Assembly: GCF_937871615.1 (NCBI RefSeq)
Contig: NZ_CALMPA010000020.1
Coordinates: 62,001 to 126,000 of the forward strand
Reading direction: 5' to 3'
Source: an uncultured Sphingomonas sp.
GTDB taxonomy: Bacteria; Pseudomonadota; Alphaproteobacteria; Sphingomonadales; Sphingomonadaceae
Length of the DNA stretch: 64,000 nt
Position 1 is the stretch's first letter; the number at the start of each line of letters is the position of its first letter. Both the position numbers and the translations under genes were made by a program. The notes beneath the pieces are model-generated. The model was not told the origin of the DNA. It ran no database searches and saw nothing but the letters and a program-made list of their open reading frames with translations. Of this stretch, positions 46,154 to 55,219 are shown piece by piece.

Positions 46154-47932
46154 TCATTCGTCCGTTGCCAGTTCGCTCTTGCGGCGGATGCGGCGGATGC
46201 GCGGTTCGCGGGTGAGCGCCGCCTCGCGCCGGATCGTCTCGCGCATCTCGTCACGCTTTTCATGGATCGACGCGATCACCGGCCCCATCGCGACGCCGAG
46301 ATCGACCAGCACGGCTTCCGACAATTGCAGCGAGCTTTCCAGTGTTTCCGGCACGGCATCGGTGGCGCCGGCGCGATACAATTCGGCGGCGTGGCGCATG
46401 TCGCGGGCGCGGGCGATGATCGGCAGATCGGGGAAAAGCGCCCTGATGCGCCGCACCAGCCGCACCGTCAGGACCGGATCGTCCATCGTCAGGATCAGCG
46501 CGCGCGCCGCCGGCAGGTTGAGGCGATCGACCAGGCCCCCGCGCGAAACATCGCCGAATACCACCGGATGCCCGGCGTGCCGGGCCGCCTTTACCGTGTC
46601 GATATCGGCCTCGACCGCGACATAGGGTTGATCGTGCCGGGTCAGCATATCCGATACCAGCCGCCCGACGCGACCGAACCCGATCACCACCGTCCGCCCT
46701 TCCTCGCCCACCTCGGGCACGGCCCGATGATCGGAGGTGTCGAGCCGCCGCGAGATCGCCGTCCCCACCTGTGCGAGCAGGGGCGTGATCGTCAGCCCGA
46801 TCGCGGTGACGGTTTGCCAGAAGGCGGCGGTGGAAGGCTGGATCAGCTTCGCTTGCGCCGCTGCCGCCAGCACGATCAGCGTGGTTTCGGAAGGACTGCC
46901 CATCAGCAGCCCGGTTTCGGCGGCCACGCCATGCCGCGCGTTGGCGACACGCAACAGCAGATAGGTGACGAGCGCCTTGATCGCGACCACGCCCACCACC
47001 GCGAGCGCGAGGGAAGACCAGTTCTCCACCACCGAATGCAGATTTACACCCATCCCGACGGTGATGAGGAACACGCCGAGCGCCAGCCCGCGGAACGGCG
47101 CGGTCATCACCTCCACCTCGGTGTGATATTCGGTCTCGGCGATCAGCAATCCGGCCAGCAGCGCGCCGACGATGGGAGACAGGCCCGCCGCGGTGGTGGC
47201 GACGCTGGCGACGATCACCACCAGCAAGGATGCCGCGAGGAACAACTCCGGGCTCTTGGTGCGCGCAGCTTGTGCGAACAGCCGGGGCAGCACGAGCCGC
47301 CCGCCGATATAGATCGCCACAACCGTCAATCCGCCGCTCAACGCCACCCCGGCCAGGCCCTGCCAGCCTTCCGCCGAAGCGGTTGGCGCCATGGCGCCGA
47401 GCGCGAAGATGATCGGCACCAGCGCGATATCCTCGAACAGCAGCATGGCGAATGCACCGCGACCCACCGCCCCCGTCGTGCCGACGAGCGGCAGCACCAA
47501 CGCGGTGGACGACAGCGCCAGCGCGAACCCCAGGCCGATCGCCCCGGCCCAGCTTTGCCCCAGAAGATGCAGCCCGGCCCCGATCAGCAGCCCCGAGGCG
47601 ATCAATTCTGCCGCGCCCGTGCCGAACACCAACCGCCGCATCGACCACAAACGCCGGAACGACAGCTCCAGCCCGATCGAGAACAGCAGCAGCGTGATGC
47701 CGAATTCGGCGAGCGGCTCGATCGCGTGGGGATCGGTGATCGTGAAATAATAGAGCCATGGCGCCTCGTCGACGAGCGCGCCTAGCCCCGCCGGGCCGAC
47801 CAGCATCCCGACCAGAATGAAGCCGATCACCGGGCTGATCTTGAAACGGGCGAACGCGGGGATCACCATGCCTGCCGCGCCCAGAATTACGAGCGTGTCG
47901 CTGAATCCGTGATTTTCAAGTCCGATTGCCAT
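46154..47932 (-). CDS. KefB/YbaL-type cation:proton antiporter (CPA2)
   Basis: A 592-residue protein with about 12-13 membrane helices (1-400) and a cytoplasmic RCK_N domain (from about residue 415) whose Rossmann loop is GFGRVGRLVSDML. These proteins exchange K+ or Na+ for H+ and bind NAD(H) or glutathione adducts. A C-terminal charged helical tail follows. The 46-base gap to the FAD gene is divergent. Confidence 0.92.
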   Translation of the reverse strand: MAIGLENHGFSDTLVILGAAGMVIPAFARFKISPVIGFILVGMLVGPAGLGALVDEAPWLYYFTITDPHAIEPLAEFGITLLLFSIGLELSFRRLWSMRRLVFGTGAAELIASGLLIGAGLHLLGQSWAGAIGLGFALALSSTALVLPLVGTTGAVGRGAFAMLLFEDIALVPIIFALGAMAPTASAEGWQGLAGVALSGGLTVVAIYIGGRLVLPRLFAQAARTKSPELFLAASLLVVIVASVATTAAGLSPIVGALLAGLLIAETEYHTEVEVMTAPFRGLALGVFLITVGMGVNLHSVVENWSSLALAVVGVVAIKALVTYLLLRVANARHGVAAETGLLMGSPSETTLIVLAAAAQAKLIQPSTAAFWQTVTAIGLTITPLLAQVGTAISRRLDTSDHRAVPEVGEEGRTVVIGFGRVGRLVSDMLTRHDQPYVAVEADIDTVKAARHAGHPVVFGDVSRGGLVDRLNLPAARALILTMDDPVLTVRLVRRIRALFPDLPIIARARDMRHAAELYRAGATDAVPETLESSLQLSEAVLVDLGVAMGPVIASIHEKRDEMRETIRREAALTREPRIRRIRRKSELATDE

Positions 47933-47978
47933 CGCATTACCTTAATCAGACGAAACCACCGCTGTCAGGACCGTAGCA

Positions 47979-49190
47979 ATGGAAAAACACGATATTGTCG
48001 TGGTCGGCGGCGGCCCGGCGGGGATGATGGCGGGATTGCTGTTCGCGCGCGCCGGGCTGCGCGTCACGGTGCTTGAGAAACACGGCGATTTCCTGCGCGA
48101 TTTTCGCGGCGATACCGTCCATCCCTCCACGCTCGATCTGTTCGACGAACTCGGGTTGCTCGATGCGCTGCTGGCCGAGCCGCATGATAAGGTGACGGAA
48201 ATCGGCGCGGTTATCGGCGGGCGGAGCTATCGCATCGCCGATTTCACGCATCTGCCGGGGCGGGGGCGTTTCGTGGCGATGATGCCGCAATGGCATTTCC
48301 TCGATTTCGTAGCGCGTGTGGCGCGGCGCCTGGCCGGTTTCGATCTGCGAATGGAGAGAGAAGCGGTCGCGCTGATCGAGGAGGGGGGCAGGGTCGCCGG
48401 GGTCCGCACAAGCATGGGGGAGGAGCTACGCGCGCGGCTCGTGATCCTCGCCGACGGGCGAACCTCGGCGCTGCGTGACGCGGCCGGCCTGCCGCGCCTC
48501 GATCTCGGGGTGCCGATCGACGTTTTCTGGTTTCGCGTGCCGAAGGCGCGCGGCGCGGCGAACGAGACCGCGGGCTATATCGCGCAGGGGCAGATCGTGG
48601 TCGGGATCGACCGTGGCGACTATTTCCAATGCGCCCGCGTGATCCGCAAGGGCAGCGCCGCCGAGGTGCAGGCGCGTGGGCTTGCCACCTTCCGCGAGGA
48701 GGTCGCCCGCGCCGCGCCGGTGCTGGCGCCGGGCATCGGCGCGGTGGGCGGCTGGGACGAAGTGAAACTGCTTTCCGTCTCGCTCGACCGGCTGACGCGC
48801 TGGCACCGCCCCGGTCTGCTGGCGATCGGCGACGCGGCGCACGCCATGTCGCCGGTTGGCGGCGTGGGCATCAATCTTGCCATTCAGGATGCGGTGGCGG
48901 CGGCCAACATCCTTGCCGCGCGGATGATGCGCGGCGGCGATCCTGATCCGTTGCTCGCGAAAGTGCAGGCGCGGCGCATGTTCCCGGTGCGCGTGGTGCA
49001 GGCGATCCAGCGCGCGGCGCACCGCAATGTGCTGGAAAAGGCGCTGGCCGGCGAAATCGCGCGCGCGCCGCTCGCGCTGCGGGTGCTGAACAAGGCGGCG
49101 CTGCTTCGCCGCATCCCGGCGCGCGTGCTGGGGCTGGGGGTGCGGCGTGAGCATATCCGATCGCCGGCAGCCATTAAGTCTGTTCCTTGA
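47979..49190 (+). CDS. FAD-dependent monooxygenase, UbiH-like
   Basis: A 403-residue flavoprotein: GGGPAGMMAGLLFARAGL dinucleotide motif, a DG motif in ILADGRTS, and GDAAHAMSPVGGVGINLAIQDA FAD-binding motif. Aromatic or ubiquinone-type hydroxylases share this plan. Substrate unknown. ATG at 47979 is used; GTAG bases precede it with only a weak ribosome site. Confidence 0.92.
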   Translation: MEKHDIVVVGGGPAGMMAGLLFARAGLRVTVLEKHGDFLRDFRGDTVHPSTLDLFDELGLLDALLAEPHDKVTEIGAVIGGRSYRIADFTHLPGRGRFVAMMPQWHFLDFVARVARRLAGFDLRMEREAVALIEEGGRVAGVRTSMGEELRARLVILADGRTSALRDAAGLPRLDLGVPIDVFWFRVPKARGAANETAGYIAQGQIVVGIDRGDYFQCARVIRKGSAAEVQARGLATFREEVARAAPVLAPGIGAVGGWDEVKLLSVSLDRLTRWHRPGLLAIGDAAHAMSPVGGVGINLAIQDAVAAANILAARMMRGGDPDPLLAKVQARRMFPVRVVQAIQRAAHRNVLEKALAGEIARAPLALRVLNKAALLRRIPARVLGLGVRREHIRSPAAIKSVP

Positions 49191-49254
49191 CGTAATCGGA
49201 ACGCGCTGCTTCGCACGGTGCGCGCGGATATTCGCGGGGAGAGAGAGGGGTTCG

Positions 49255-49737
49255 ATGATCGCATTGTTGCTTGCTCAGGCTGGCGTGCCGCTGGCGCCGC
49301 CCGCGCCGCCGATGATAATCACCACCGCTCCGCGTTTGCCCGGCGAGCAGGCAAACACGCGCCCGCGTTTCCGCGTTGTCGTTTCCGTTCGCGCGCCGGA
49401 AGGGCTGTTGTGGAGCGGGGCCTTGTGGGTGTCGCCGCGCGGCCCGGCGAGTTGGCGACAGAATATGATGGAGGCGCCGGCCGATGAATGCGTGCCGCAA
49501 AACGCATTCCGGAGCACCACCTCGAACGAACTGAATGTGCAATTGAATGTCCTGCCATCGGCTGATCCTGCCGGCGACGGGCGAATATCGGTGAGCGTGC
49601 GATGGAGCCGGCCGGGTTCGTCGCCATGCGGCGGAATCCGCACGGTCGAGTTGCAGGAGCAGGCCCGGCTCGATCGGCGTGGGCCGACGATCCTGAAAGG
49701 GGATGGCGGCCTAGTGGTGGAATTGCGCCGGGATTGA
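49255..49737 (+). CDS. Small exported hypothetical protein
   Basis: A 160-residue protein with an N-terminal hydrophobic stretch (MIALLLAQAGVPLAP), a Pro-rich linker and a domain with two or three Cys (DECVPQ, PCGGI). I do not recognise it. A GAGAGAGG-like ribosome site precedes the ATG. It may share the terminator with icd. Confidence 0.65.
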   Translation: MIALLLAQAGVPLAPPAPPMIITTAPRLPGEQANTRPRFRVVVSVRAPEGLLWSGALWVSPRGPASWRQNMMEAPADECVPQNAFRSTTSNELNVQLNVLPSADPAGDGRISVSVRWSRPGSSPCGGIRTVELQEQARLDRRGPTILKGDGGLVVELRRD

Positions 49738-49754
49738 TCCGGCGGGCCTCAACG

Positions 49755-49789
49755 AAAAAGCCGGCGCCCACGATCGTGTGAGCACCGGC
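49755..49789 (-). terminator. Rho-independent terminator of icd
   Basis: On the minus strand GCCGGTGCTCAC pairs over 12 positions (two G-U wobbles) with GTGGGCGCCGGC across a 6-base loop, and TTTTT follows. On the plus strand it ends in TTTT too, so it may also serve the convergent 49255 gene. Confidence 0.85.
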
Positions 49790-49818
49790 CTTTTCCTGAT
49801 TTATCATGTGGTTGGCGA

Positions 49819-51039
49819 TCAGGCCCAGCTGGCCATCTTCGCTTCGAGATTCTGGCGAACCTTCTCGAAGAACTGCTCGGTGGTCATCCACTTCTGATCC
49901 GGGCCGATCAGGATCGCGAGATCCTTGGTCATGTCGCCCGCCTCGACCGTCTCGACGCAGACCTTTTCCAGCGTCTCCGCGAAGCGCGTCACATCCGGCG
50001 TGTTGTCGAACTTGCCGCGATACTTGAGGCCGCCGGTCCAGGCAAAGATCGACGCGATCGGGTTGGTCGAGGTCGCCTTGCCCTGCTGATGCTGGCGATA
50101 GTGGCGCGTGACGGTGCCGTGCGCCGCTTCCGCCTCGATCGTCTTGCCGTCCGGCGACATCAGCACCGAGGTCATCAGGCCGAGGCTGCCGAAGCCCTGC
50201 GCGACCTGATCCGACTGCACATCGCCATCGTAATTCTTGCATGCCCAGACGAACTCGCCGTTCCACTTCAGCGCGCTGGCGACCATGTCGTCGATCAGGC
50301 GATGTTCGTAAACGATGCCAAGTTCCTTGAACTGATCCTTGAATTCATTTTCGAAAACGTCGGCGAAGATATCCTTGAAGCGCCCGTCATAGGCCTTGAG
50401 GATGGTGTTCTTGGTCGACAGATATACCGGCCACTTGCGGTTGATGCCGTAGTTCATCGAGGCGCGGGCGAAATCGCGGATCGATTCGTCGAGGTTGTAC
50501 ATGCCCATCGCGACGCCGGCGCCGGGGAAATCGAAGACTTCCTCCTCGATCACGTCGCCGTTCTCGCCTTCCCACTTCATCGTGAGCTTGCCCTTGCCGG
50601 GCACGAGGAAATCGGTGGCCTTGTACTGATCGCCGAATGCGTGGCGACCGACGACGATCGGGTGGGTCCAGCCGGGGATCAGGCGGGGCACGTTGCGCAT
50701 CACGATCGGCTCGCGGAACACCACGCCGCCCAGGATGTTGCGGATCGTGCCGTTGGGCGATTTCCACATCTTCTTGAGGCCGAATTCCTCGACGCGGGCT
50801 TCGTCCGGCGTGATCGTGGCGCACTTCACGCCGACGCCATATTTCTGGATCGCCTTGGCGCTGTCGATCGTCACCTGATCGTTCGTCGCGTCGCGATGCT
50901 CCACGCCGAGATCGTAATAATCGAGATCGATATCGAGATATGGCTTGATAAGGCGCTCACGGATCCATTCCCAGATGATCCGCGTCATTTCGTCGCCGTC
51001 GATCTCCACGACGGGGGTTTTCACCTTGATCTTCGCCAT
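49819..51039 (-). CDS. icd: NADP-dependent isocitrate dehydrogenase, eukaryote-type
   Basis: A 406-residue TCA enzyme producing 2-oxoglutarate. [22 protein letters not shown], the metal site and [19 protein letters not shown] match the eukaryote-like subfamily 2 of IDH, common in alphaproteobacteria, rather than the E. coli type. ATG at 51039 has AAGGAAC upstream. Confidence 0.97.
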   Translation of the reverse strand: MAKIKVKTPVVEIDGDEMTRIIWEWIRERLIKPYLDIDLDYYDLGVEHRDATNDQVTIDSAKAIQKYGVGVKCATITPDEARVEEFGLKKMWKSPNGTIRNILGGVVFREPIVMRNVPRLIPGWTHPIVVGRHAFGDQYKATDFLVPGKGKLTMKWEGENGDVIEEEVFDFPGAGVAMGMYNLDESIRDFARASMNYGINRKWPVYLSTKNTILKAYDGRFKDIFADVFENEFKDQFKELGIVYEHRLIDDMVASALKWNGEFVWACKNYDGDVQSDQVAQGFGSLGLMTSVLMSPDGKTIEAEAAHGTVTRHYRQHQQGKATSTNPIASIFAWTGGLKYRGKFDNTPDVTRFAETLEKVCVETVEAGDMTKDLAILIGPDQKWMTTEQFFEKVRQNLEAKMASWA

Positions 51040-51072
51040 GCCCAGTTCCTTGTAAGGGGAGGTTTGGCGAGC

Positions 51073-51101
51073 GCGATAGGGGGAAGGGCGCGGGGGATCA
51101 A
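51073..51101 (-). promoter_or_regulatory. Candidate promoter of icd
   Basis: -35 TTGATC (51101-51096), spacer 17, -10 TATCGC (51078-51073). The predicted leader is about 27 bases and holds AAGGAAC. Confidence 0.5.
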
Positions 51102-51145
51102 CCACCGCGCGCCGCGATCGGCCATGCAAAATGCGCACGTCTGCG

Positions 51146-51174
51146 TTGTGCGCGACGACTCGCGCGGCTACATC
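51146..51174 (+). promoter_or_regulatory. Candidate promoter of psd
   Basis: -35 TTGTGC (51146-51151), spacer 17, -10 TACATC (51169-51174). Only 6 bases lie between the -10 and the psd ATG, so the message would be leaderless. Confidence 0.5.
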
Positions 51175-51180
51175 GCGGCA

Positions 51181-51915
51181 ATGCCATCACTAGATAAACC
51201 GGAAGGCCAGGGCCTTCCCGTCACCACCACCGTCAAATGGCGCTTTCCTGCCGTTCATCCCGAGGGGCAGAAATTCGTCGCGATCGCGTTCGCGCTCACG
51301 CTGTTGCTGACGATCCTTTCCAATATCTTTTTCTGGCCGATGCTTGGGCTCACTGTGTGGGTCGCGGCATTCTTCCGCGATCCGGTGCGTACCACGCCGC
51401 GCGGCGACGATCTGGTCGTCGCCCCCGCCGACGGGCTGATAACGATGATCCAGCGCGTGCCGGTGCCGCGTGAACTGGTTGGCGAGCTTGGCACCGATCC
51501 GATGGTGCGGGTGTCGATCTTCATGTCGGTGTTCGACGTGCATATCAATCGCGCCCCGATCGCCGGAACGATCAGGCAGGTCGTCTATATTTCGGGCAAA
51601 TTCCTCAACGCGGATCTCGACAAGGCGTCTGAAGACAATGAGCGCCAGCATTTCGTGGTCGAGGGGCATGACGGCCGCCGCGTCGGCTTCACGCAGATCG
51701 CCGGGCTGGTTGCGCGCCGTATCGTCGGTTTCGCCAAGGTGGGCGATATCGTCACCGTGGGGCAGCGTGTCGGGCTGATTCGCTTCGGCAGCCGCGTCGA
51801 TGTCTTCCTGCCCGACGGGTGCGAGCCGCAGGTCGCGCTCGGCCAGCGCTCGGTTGCCGGGGAGACGGTGATCGGCCGCTATGGCGTTTCGGCTGTTACC
51901 GGGATCGCGCAATGA
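51181..51915 (+). CDS. psd: Phosphatidylserine decarboxylase proenzyme, short type
   Basis: A 244-residue inner-membrane enzyme forming phosphatidylethanolamine. N-terminal hydrophobic anchor (about 28-52), then [24 protein letters not shown] and the self-cleavage site GS in RFGSRVD with Ser204 becoming the pyruvoyl group. This is the short Psd class found in alphaproteobacteria and archaea. It is followed after 37 bases by pssA. Confidence 0.94.
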   Translation: MPSLDKPEGQGLPVTTTVKWRFPAVHPEGQKFVAIAFALTLLLTILSNIFFWPMLGLTVWVAAFFRDPVRTTPRGDDLVVAPADGLITMIQRVPVPRELVGELGTDPMVRVSIFMSVFDVHINRAPIAGTIRQVVYISGKFLNADLDKASEDNERQHFVVEGHDGRRVGFTQIAGLVARRIVGFAKVGDIVTVGQRVGLIRFGSRVDVFLPDGCEPQVALGQRSVAGETVIGRYGVSAVTGIAQ

Positions 51916-51952
51916 CGTTTCTTGCCCCGGCCTCCTGGCGAGGCGCCTTCGG

Positions 51953-52744
51953 ATGAGCTTGCCGCCTCGCCGGTTGCGCGGTTTGCCGCTGCGCGCGGTA
52001 TTGCCCAATGCGGTGACCGCGCTCGGGCTTTGCGCTGGCCTTTCGGGCATCAGGTTCGCCATTTCCGGCTGGTGGGAACTCGCGGTGGCGATGATCCTGC
52101 TGGCGGGCGTGCTCGACGGGCTCGATGGCCGCATCGCCCGCATGGTGCGTGGGCAAAGCCGGTTCGGTGCGGAACTGGATTCGCTGGCGGACGCGATTTC
52201 GTTCGGCGTTTCGCCCGCACTCATCCTCTATCTCTGGTCGCTCTCCGCGTTGCCGCGTTTCGGCTGGACGGCGGCGTTGATGCTGGCGGTGTTCTGCGCG
52301 CTCCGCCTCGCGCGCTTCAACGCGAATATTGATGTGGCGGAACAACCCCATAAGTCGGCGGGCTTCCTCACCGGGGTGCCCGCGCCGGCTGGCGCGGGGT
52401 TGGCCCTGCTGCCGATGTTCCTGTGGTTCTGGACCGGGGAGCCGCTGCTGCGCTCCCCTTATATCGTCGCGCCATGGACCGCGCTGGTGGCGGTGTTGAT
52501 GGTTTCGAGTCTGGCGACTTACTCTTGGGGGTCGTTGCGTTTGCGCCGGAACATCCGGTTCGAGGCGCTGGCCGTGGTGGTGATCTTCGGCGCGGCGGCG
52601 ATTTCCGCGCCGTGGCACGCCCTTACCGCCTTGTGCGGCGCCTATCTGCTAGCGATCCCGTTCAGCATGGCGAGCTACGCGCGCGTCAGGCGGCTGCGCG
52701 CCACGATGCCGCCGATCGATCCCGAGGTGTCGCCTGAGGTCTGA
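51953..52744 (+). CDS. pssA: Phosphatidylserine synthase (CDP-alcohol transferase)
   Basis: A 263-residue membrane protein. CDP-alcohol motif DGLDGRIARMVRGQSRFGAE with the later LDSLAD, Asp55 to Asp80, in the pattern D-G-x2-A-R-x8-G-x3-D-x3-D. Several hydrophobic helices follow. With psd and cdsA it makes the PE branch. Its 3' end overlaps the convergent SOS-linked gene by 59 bases. Confidence 0.94.
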   Translation: MSLPPRRLRGLPLRAVLPNAVTALGLCAGLSGIRFAISGWWELAVAMILLAGVLDGLDGRIARMVRGQSRFGAELDSLADAISFGVSPALILYLWSLSALPRFGWTAALMLAVFCALRLARFNANIDVAEQPHKSAGFLTGVPAPAGAGLALLPMFLWFWTGEPLLRSPYIVAPWTALVAVLMVSSLATYSWGSLRLRRNIRFEALAVVVIFGAAAISAPWHALTALCGAYLLAIPFSMASYARVRRLRATMPPIDPEVSPEV

Positions 52745-52919
52745 CCCGGATGCGGCGCTCTCCTCGCGCCATTTCGGGGGCGGGGACGAACGGCATCGGC
52801 GACTGCCCGATCAGGGCGAGCCGGATCCTGTGCAGGTTCGGCCCGACCGTTTCGGCGATGGCATAGGCCGAAATGCCCAGCGCGGCGCCAAACGTCGCGA
52901 TTGCGAGCAGAAACATCAT
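52686..52919 (-). CDS. Small single-pass membrane protein behind tandem SOS boxes
   Basis: A 77-residue protein: hydrophobic N-terminus (about 2-22) predicted to span the membrane, then an amphipathic stretch with RIRLALIG and a basic, Pro/Arg-rich tail (about 50-77). AGGAGG lies 5 bases before the ATG at 52919; a second ATG follows at once. Two perfect GTTC-N7-GTTC boxes lie 64-102 bases upstream. Known SOS-induced small membrane proteins such as Caulobacter SidA inhibit division; that role here is only inferred. The 3' end overlaps pssA by 59 bases. Confidence 0.75.
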   Translation of the reverse strand: MMFLLAIATFGAALGISAYAIAETVGPNLHRIRLALIGQSPMPFVPAPEMARGERRIRVRPQATPRDRSAASWRAAA

Positions 52920-52982
52920 CTTCGCCTCCTGTCCGGTCGGCGTGCCTGGCGGCGCGTGGACCCGTTCACGTGCTGGAGGGGT

Positions 52983-52997
52983 GTTCGCCCTCCGTTC
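52983..52997 (-). promoter_or_regulatory. LexA (SOS) box, downstream member of a tandem pair
   Basis: GTTC-GCCCTCC-GTTC on the plus strand, a perfect GTTC-N7-GTTC. Together with 53007-53021 it forms a tandem pair, with box starts 24 bases apart. It would cover the start of the transcript of the small membrane gene. Confidence 0.6.
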
Positions 52998-53006
52998 TCG
53001 TGATAT

Positions 53007-53021
53007 GTTCCATATATGTTC
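53007..53021 (-). promoter_or_regulatory. LexA (SOS) box, upstream member of a tandem pair
   Basis: GTTC-CATATAT-GTTC, a perfect box with an AT-rich core as in typical alphaproteobacterial operators. It lies 5 bases after a minus-strand -35 TTGACG (53032-53027). With a 17-base spacer the -10 would be AACATA (53009-53004), weak but within the operator. Confidence 0.75.
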
Positions 53022-53036
53022 CGGCGCGTCAAGCGA

Positions 53037-53065
53037 TTGCTTTTCGTCTGCGCTTGCGCTATCGG
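53037..53065 (+). promoter_or_regulatory. Candidate promoter of rpsB
   Basis: -35 TTGCTT (53037-53042), spacer 17, -10 TATCGG (53060-53065), giving a leader of about 97 bases before the rpsB ATG. It does not overlap the SOS boxes. Confidence 0.5.
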
Positions 53066-53168
53066 CGCGCCCTCAACCCCGCATGGGAAGCATCATCACC
53101 GGTGCGCAGGCTTGCAGCCCTAGCGTCATTCCCGCTTCCCAGAGGCTTAACCGGAAAGGAATTATCCT

Positions 53169-53936
53169 ATGGCGGCACCCGTCGTCACCATGCAGCAGCT
53201 CATCGAAACCGGCGCGCACTTCGGCCACCAGACTCACCGCTGGAACCCGAAGATGAAGCCCTACATCTTCGGTGACCGTAACGGCGTCCACATCATCGAC
53301 CTGTCGCAGACCGTGCCGCTGTTCGCGCGCGCGCTGGAATTCGTCTCGTCGACCGTTGCCGCTGGCGGCAAAGTTCTGTTCGTCGGCACCAAGCGCCAGG
53401 CGCAGGAGCCGATCGCCGATTGCGCGCGTCGCGCCGGCCAGCATTTCGTCAACCACCGCTGGCTGGGCGGTATGCTCACCAACTGGAAGACGATCTCGAA
53501 CTCGATCAAGCGTCTCAAGAGCCTTGAGGAGCAGCTCTCGGGCAACACCGCCGGCCTCACCAAGAAGGAAGTGCTCCAGCTCACCCGCGAGCGCGACAAG
53601 CTCGAGCTGTCGCTCGGCGGCATCCGCGACATGGGCGGCATCCCGGACGTGATGTTCGTGATCGACGCCAACAAGGAGGAGCTGGCGATCAAGGAAGCCA
53701 ATACGCTTGGCATCCCGGTCGTCGCGATCCTCGATTCGAACGTGTCGCCGGACGGCATCGCCTTCCCGGTGCCCGCGAACGACGACGCGAGCCGCGCGAT
53801 CCGCTTGTATTGCGAAGCGGTGGCGATCGCCTCCACGCGCGGCAATCAGGAGCAGCAGCGCCGTGGCGGCGCCGATATCGGCGCCATGGCGGAGCCGCCG
53901 GTCGAGCAGGCGGTGGCTGTCGAAGCTGAAGCGTAA
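53169..53936 (+). CDS. rpsB: 30S ribosomal protein S2
   Basis: A 255-residue S2. [22 protein letters not shown] start, [17 protein letters not shown], and PVVAILDSN are standard. A low-complexity acidic/Ala tail after about residue 230 is common in alphaproteobacteria. GGAAAGG precedes the ATG. First of the rpsB-tsf-pyrH-frr set. Confidence 0.98.
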   Translation: MAAPVVTMQQLIETGAHFGHQTHRWNPKMKPYIFGDRNGVHIIDLSQTVPLFARALEFVSSTVAAGGKVLFVGTKRQAQEPIADCARRAGQHFVNHRWLGGMLTNWKTISNSIKRLKSLEEQLSGNTAGLTKKEVLQLTRERDKLELSLGGIRDMGGIPDVMFVIDANKEELAIKEANTLGIPVVAILDSNVSPDGIAFPVPANDDASRAIRLYCEAVAIASTRGNQEQQRRGGADIGAMAEPPVEQAVAVEAEA

Positions 53937-53945
53937 TTGAAACAT

Positions 53946-53965
53946 GGCCGGCCTACGGGCCGGTC
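53946..53965 (+). terminator. cUACGg hairpin between rpsB and tsf
   Basis: CCGGCC-TACG-GGCCGG (53948-53963), extended by G-U and G-C pairs, followed by TTCTTCTCC. The C-UACG-G loop is an unusually stable tetraloop. It may attenuate or process the rpsB-tsf transcript; a second 7-bp hairpin lies at 54023-54044. Confidence 0.5.
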
Positions 53966-54073
53966 TTCTTCTCCGTTTAGCTGAGCTTGTCGGCGCGCCG
54001 TGCGACCCCATTTTGGGTGGAGCGCCCGTCGACCGGAACGGGCGAAACGGATTCATAAATCGAGGACACGAAC

Positions 54074-55021
54074 ATGGCCGATATCACGGCTTCGATGGTC
54101 AAGGATCTGCGCGAGAAAAGCGGCGCGGGCATGATGGATTGCAAAAAGGCGCTCGGCGAGACCGGCGGCGACATGGAGGCGGCGCTTGACTGGCTGCGCA
54201 CCAAGGGGCTCGCCGCGGCTGCCAAGAAATCCAGCCGTACCGCAGCCGAAGGGCTGGTCGGCATCGAGGTGAGCGGCACCAAAGGCGCCGCGGTCGAGGT
54301 GAATTCCGAGACCGATTTCGTCGCGAAGAACGATCAGTTCCAGACCTTCGTGCGCGATGTCACCTCGGTCGCGCTCGAACTGGGTGACGATCTGGCGACG
54401 ATCAAGGCGGCGCCGCTGGGCGGCAAGACCGTCGAGGACGTGCTGACCACTAATATCGCGACGATCGGCGAGAATCAGAACCTGCGTCGCGCGAAGCGGC
54501 TTGAGGTGTCGAAGGGCGCGGTCGTGGGTTATGTCCACAATCAGCAGTCGCCGGGCCTCGGCAAGATCGGCGTGCTCGTCGCGCTCGAGAGCGATGCGGC
54601 GGACGACGTGTTGCAGAGCCTCGGCAAGCAGCTTGCGATGCATGTCGCGGCGGCTTTCCCGAAGGCGCTGAACGAGAACGATCTCGATGAGGAGGAGATC
54701 GAGCGCGAGCGCGCGATCGCGACCGAGAAGGCGGCCGAGAGCGGCAAGCCGGCAGACATCATCGCCAAGATGGTGGAAGGCTCGATCGCCAAGTATCGCA
54801 AGGAGCACGCGCTGGTCAGCCAGCTATTCGTGATGGATGGCAAGACCAAGATCAGCGACGTTGTGGCCAAGGCCGGCAAGGATGCCGGCGCGACGATCGT
54901 GCTGAAGGATTATGTCCGCTTCCAGCTCGGCGAAGGCATCGAGAAGGAAGAGTCTGACTTCGCCGCCGAAGTGGCCGCCGCATCGGGCGTGCCGCAGAAG
55001 CAGGCCGAGCCGACCGCATAA
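54074..55021 (+). CDS. tsf: Elongation factor Ts
   Basis: A 315-residue nucleotide exchange factor for EF-Tu. TDFVAKN motif, [10 protein letters not shown] in the N-terminal UBA-like domain, and the coiled-coil domain are visible. Slightly long because of the C-terminal extension. Follows rpsB after 137 bases with a hairpin and repeats. Confidence 0.98.
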   Translation: MADITASMVKDLREKSGAGMMDCKKALGETGGDMEAALDWLRTKGLAAAAKKSSRTAAEGLVGIEVSGTKGAAVEVNSETDFVAKNDQFQTFVRDVTSVALELGDDLATIKAAPLGGKTVEDVLTTNIATIGENQNLRRAKRLEVSKGAVVGYVHNQQSPGLGKIGVLVALESDAADDVLQSLGKQLAMHVAAAFPKALNENDLDEEEIERERAIATEKAAESGKPADIIAKMVEGSIAKYRKEHALVSQLFVMDGKTKISDVVAKAGKDAGATIVLKDYVRFQLGEGIEKEESDFAAEVAAASGVPQKQAEPTA

Positions 55022-55033
55022 CTTTTGAACAAA

Positions 55034-55055
55034 GGGGAGGGCGAGGGCCTTCCCC
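55034..55055 (+). terminator. Intrinsic-type hairpin after tsf
   Basis: GGGGAGGGC pairs with GCCTTCCCC (one wobble) over a 4-base loop, followed by ATTTG. Starts 12 bases after the tsf stop. Confidence 0.55.
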
Positions 55056-55059
55056 ATTT

Positions 55060-55165
55060 GTCGCCCCGGTTTCGTGTCGGGGTTCATCGCGAAGCGAGCC
55101 CGTGGGCAGGGGATTCCTGCCGTCGCGTTCGTGGCGCGTGGACCCTGCACGATGCCGGGGTGACG
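55060..55165. repeat. Degenerate repeat-like spacer before pyrH
   Basis: The stretch GTGGACCCTGCACGATGCCG (with following GGGTGACG) resembles palindromic repeats of the type TGGACCCGG...CCGGGATGACG that sit between genes in sphingomonads. I see no open reading frame with support here. The call is from memory, not a search. Confidence 0.3.
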
Positions 55166-55219
55166 CTTGTGTGGGGGCTGCGGCCCACCCGCACATTCGA
55201 CGCCTGTGCCATTCGGCGG

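Noticed and set aside
46262-47785. Long open frame on the plus strand opposite the KefB-type gene (507 codons)
   Set aside because: It is a high-GC shadow of a well-supported antiporter gene, with Arg/Gln/His-rich, low-complexity content and no family match.
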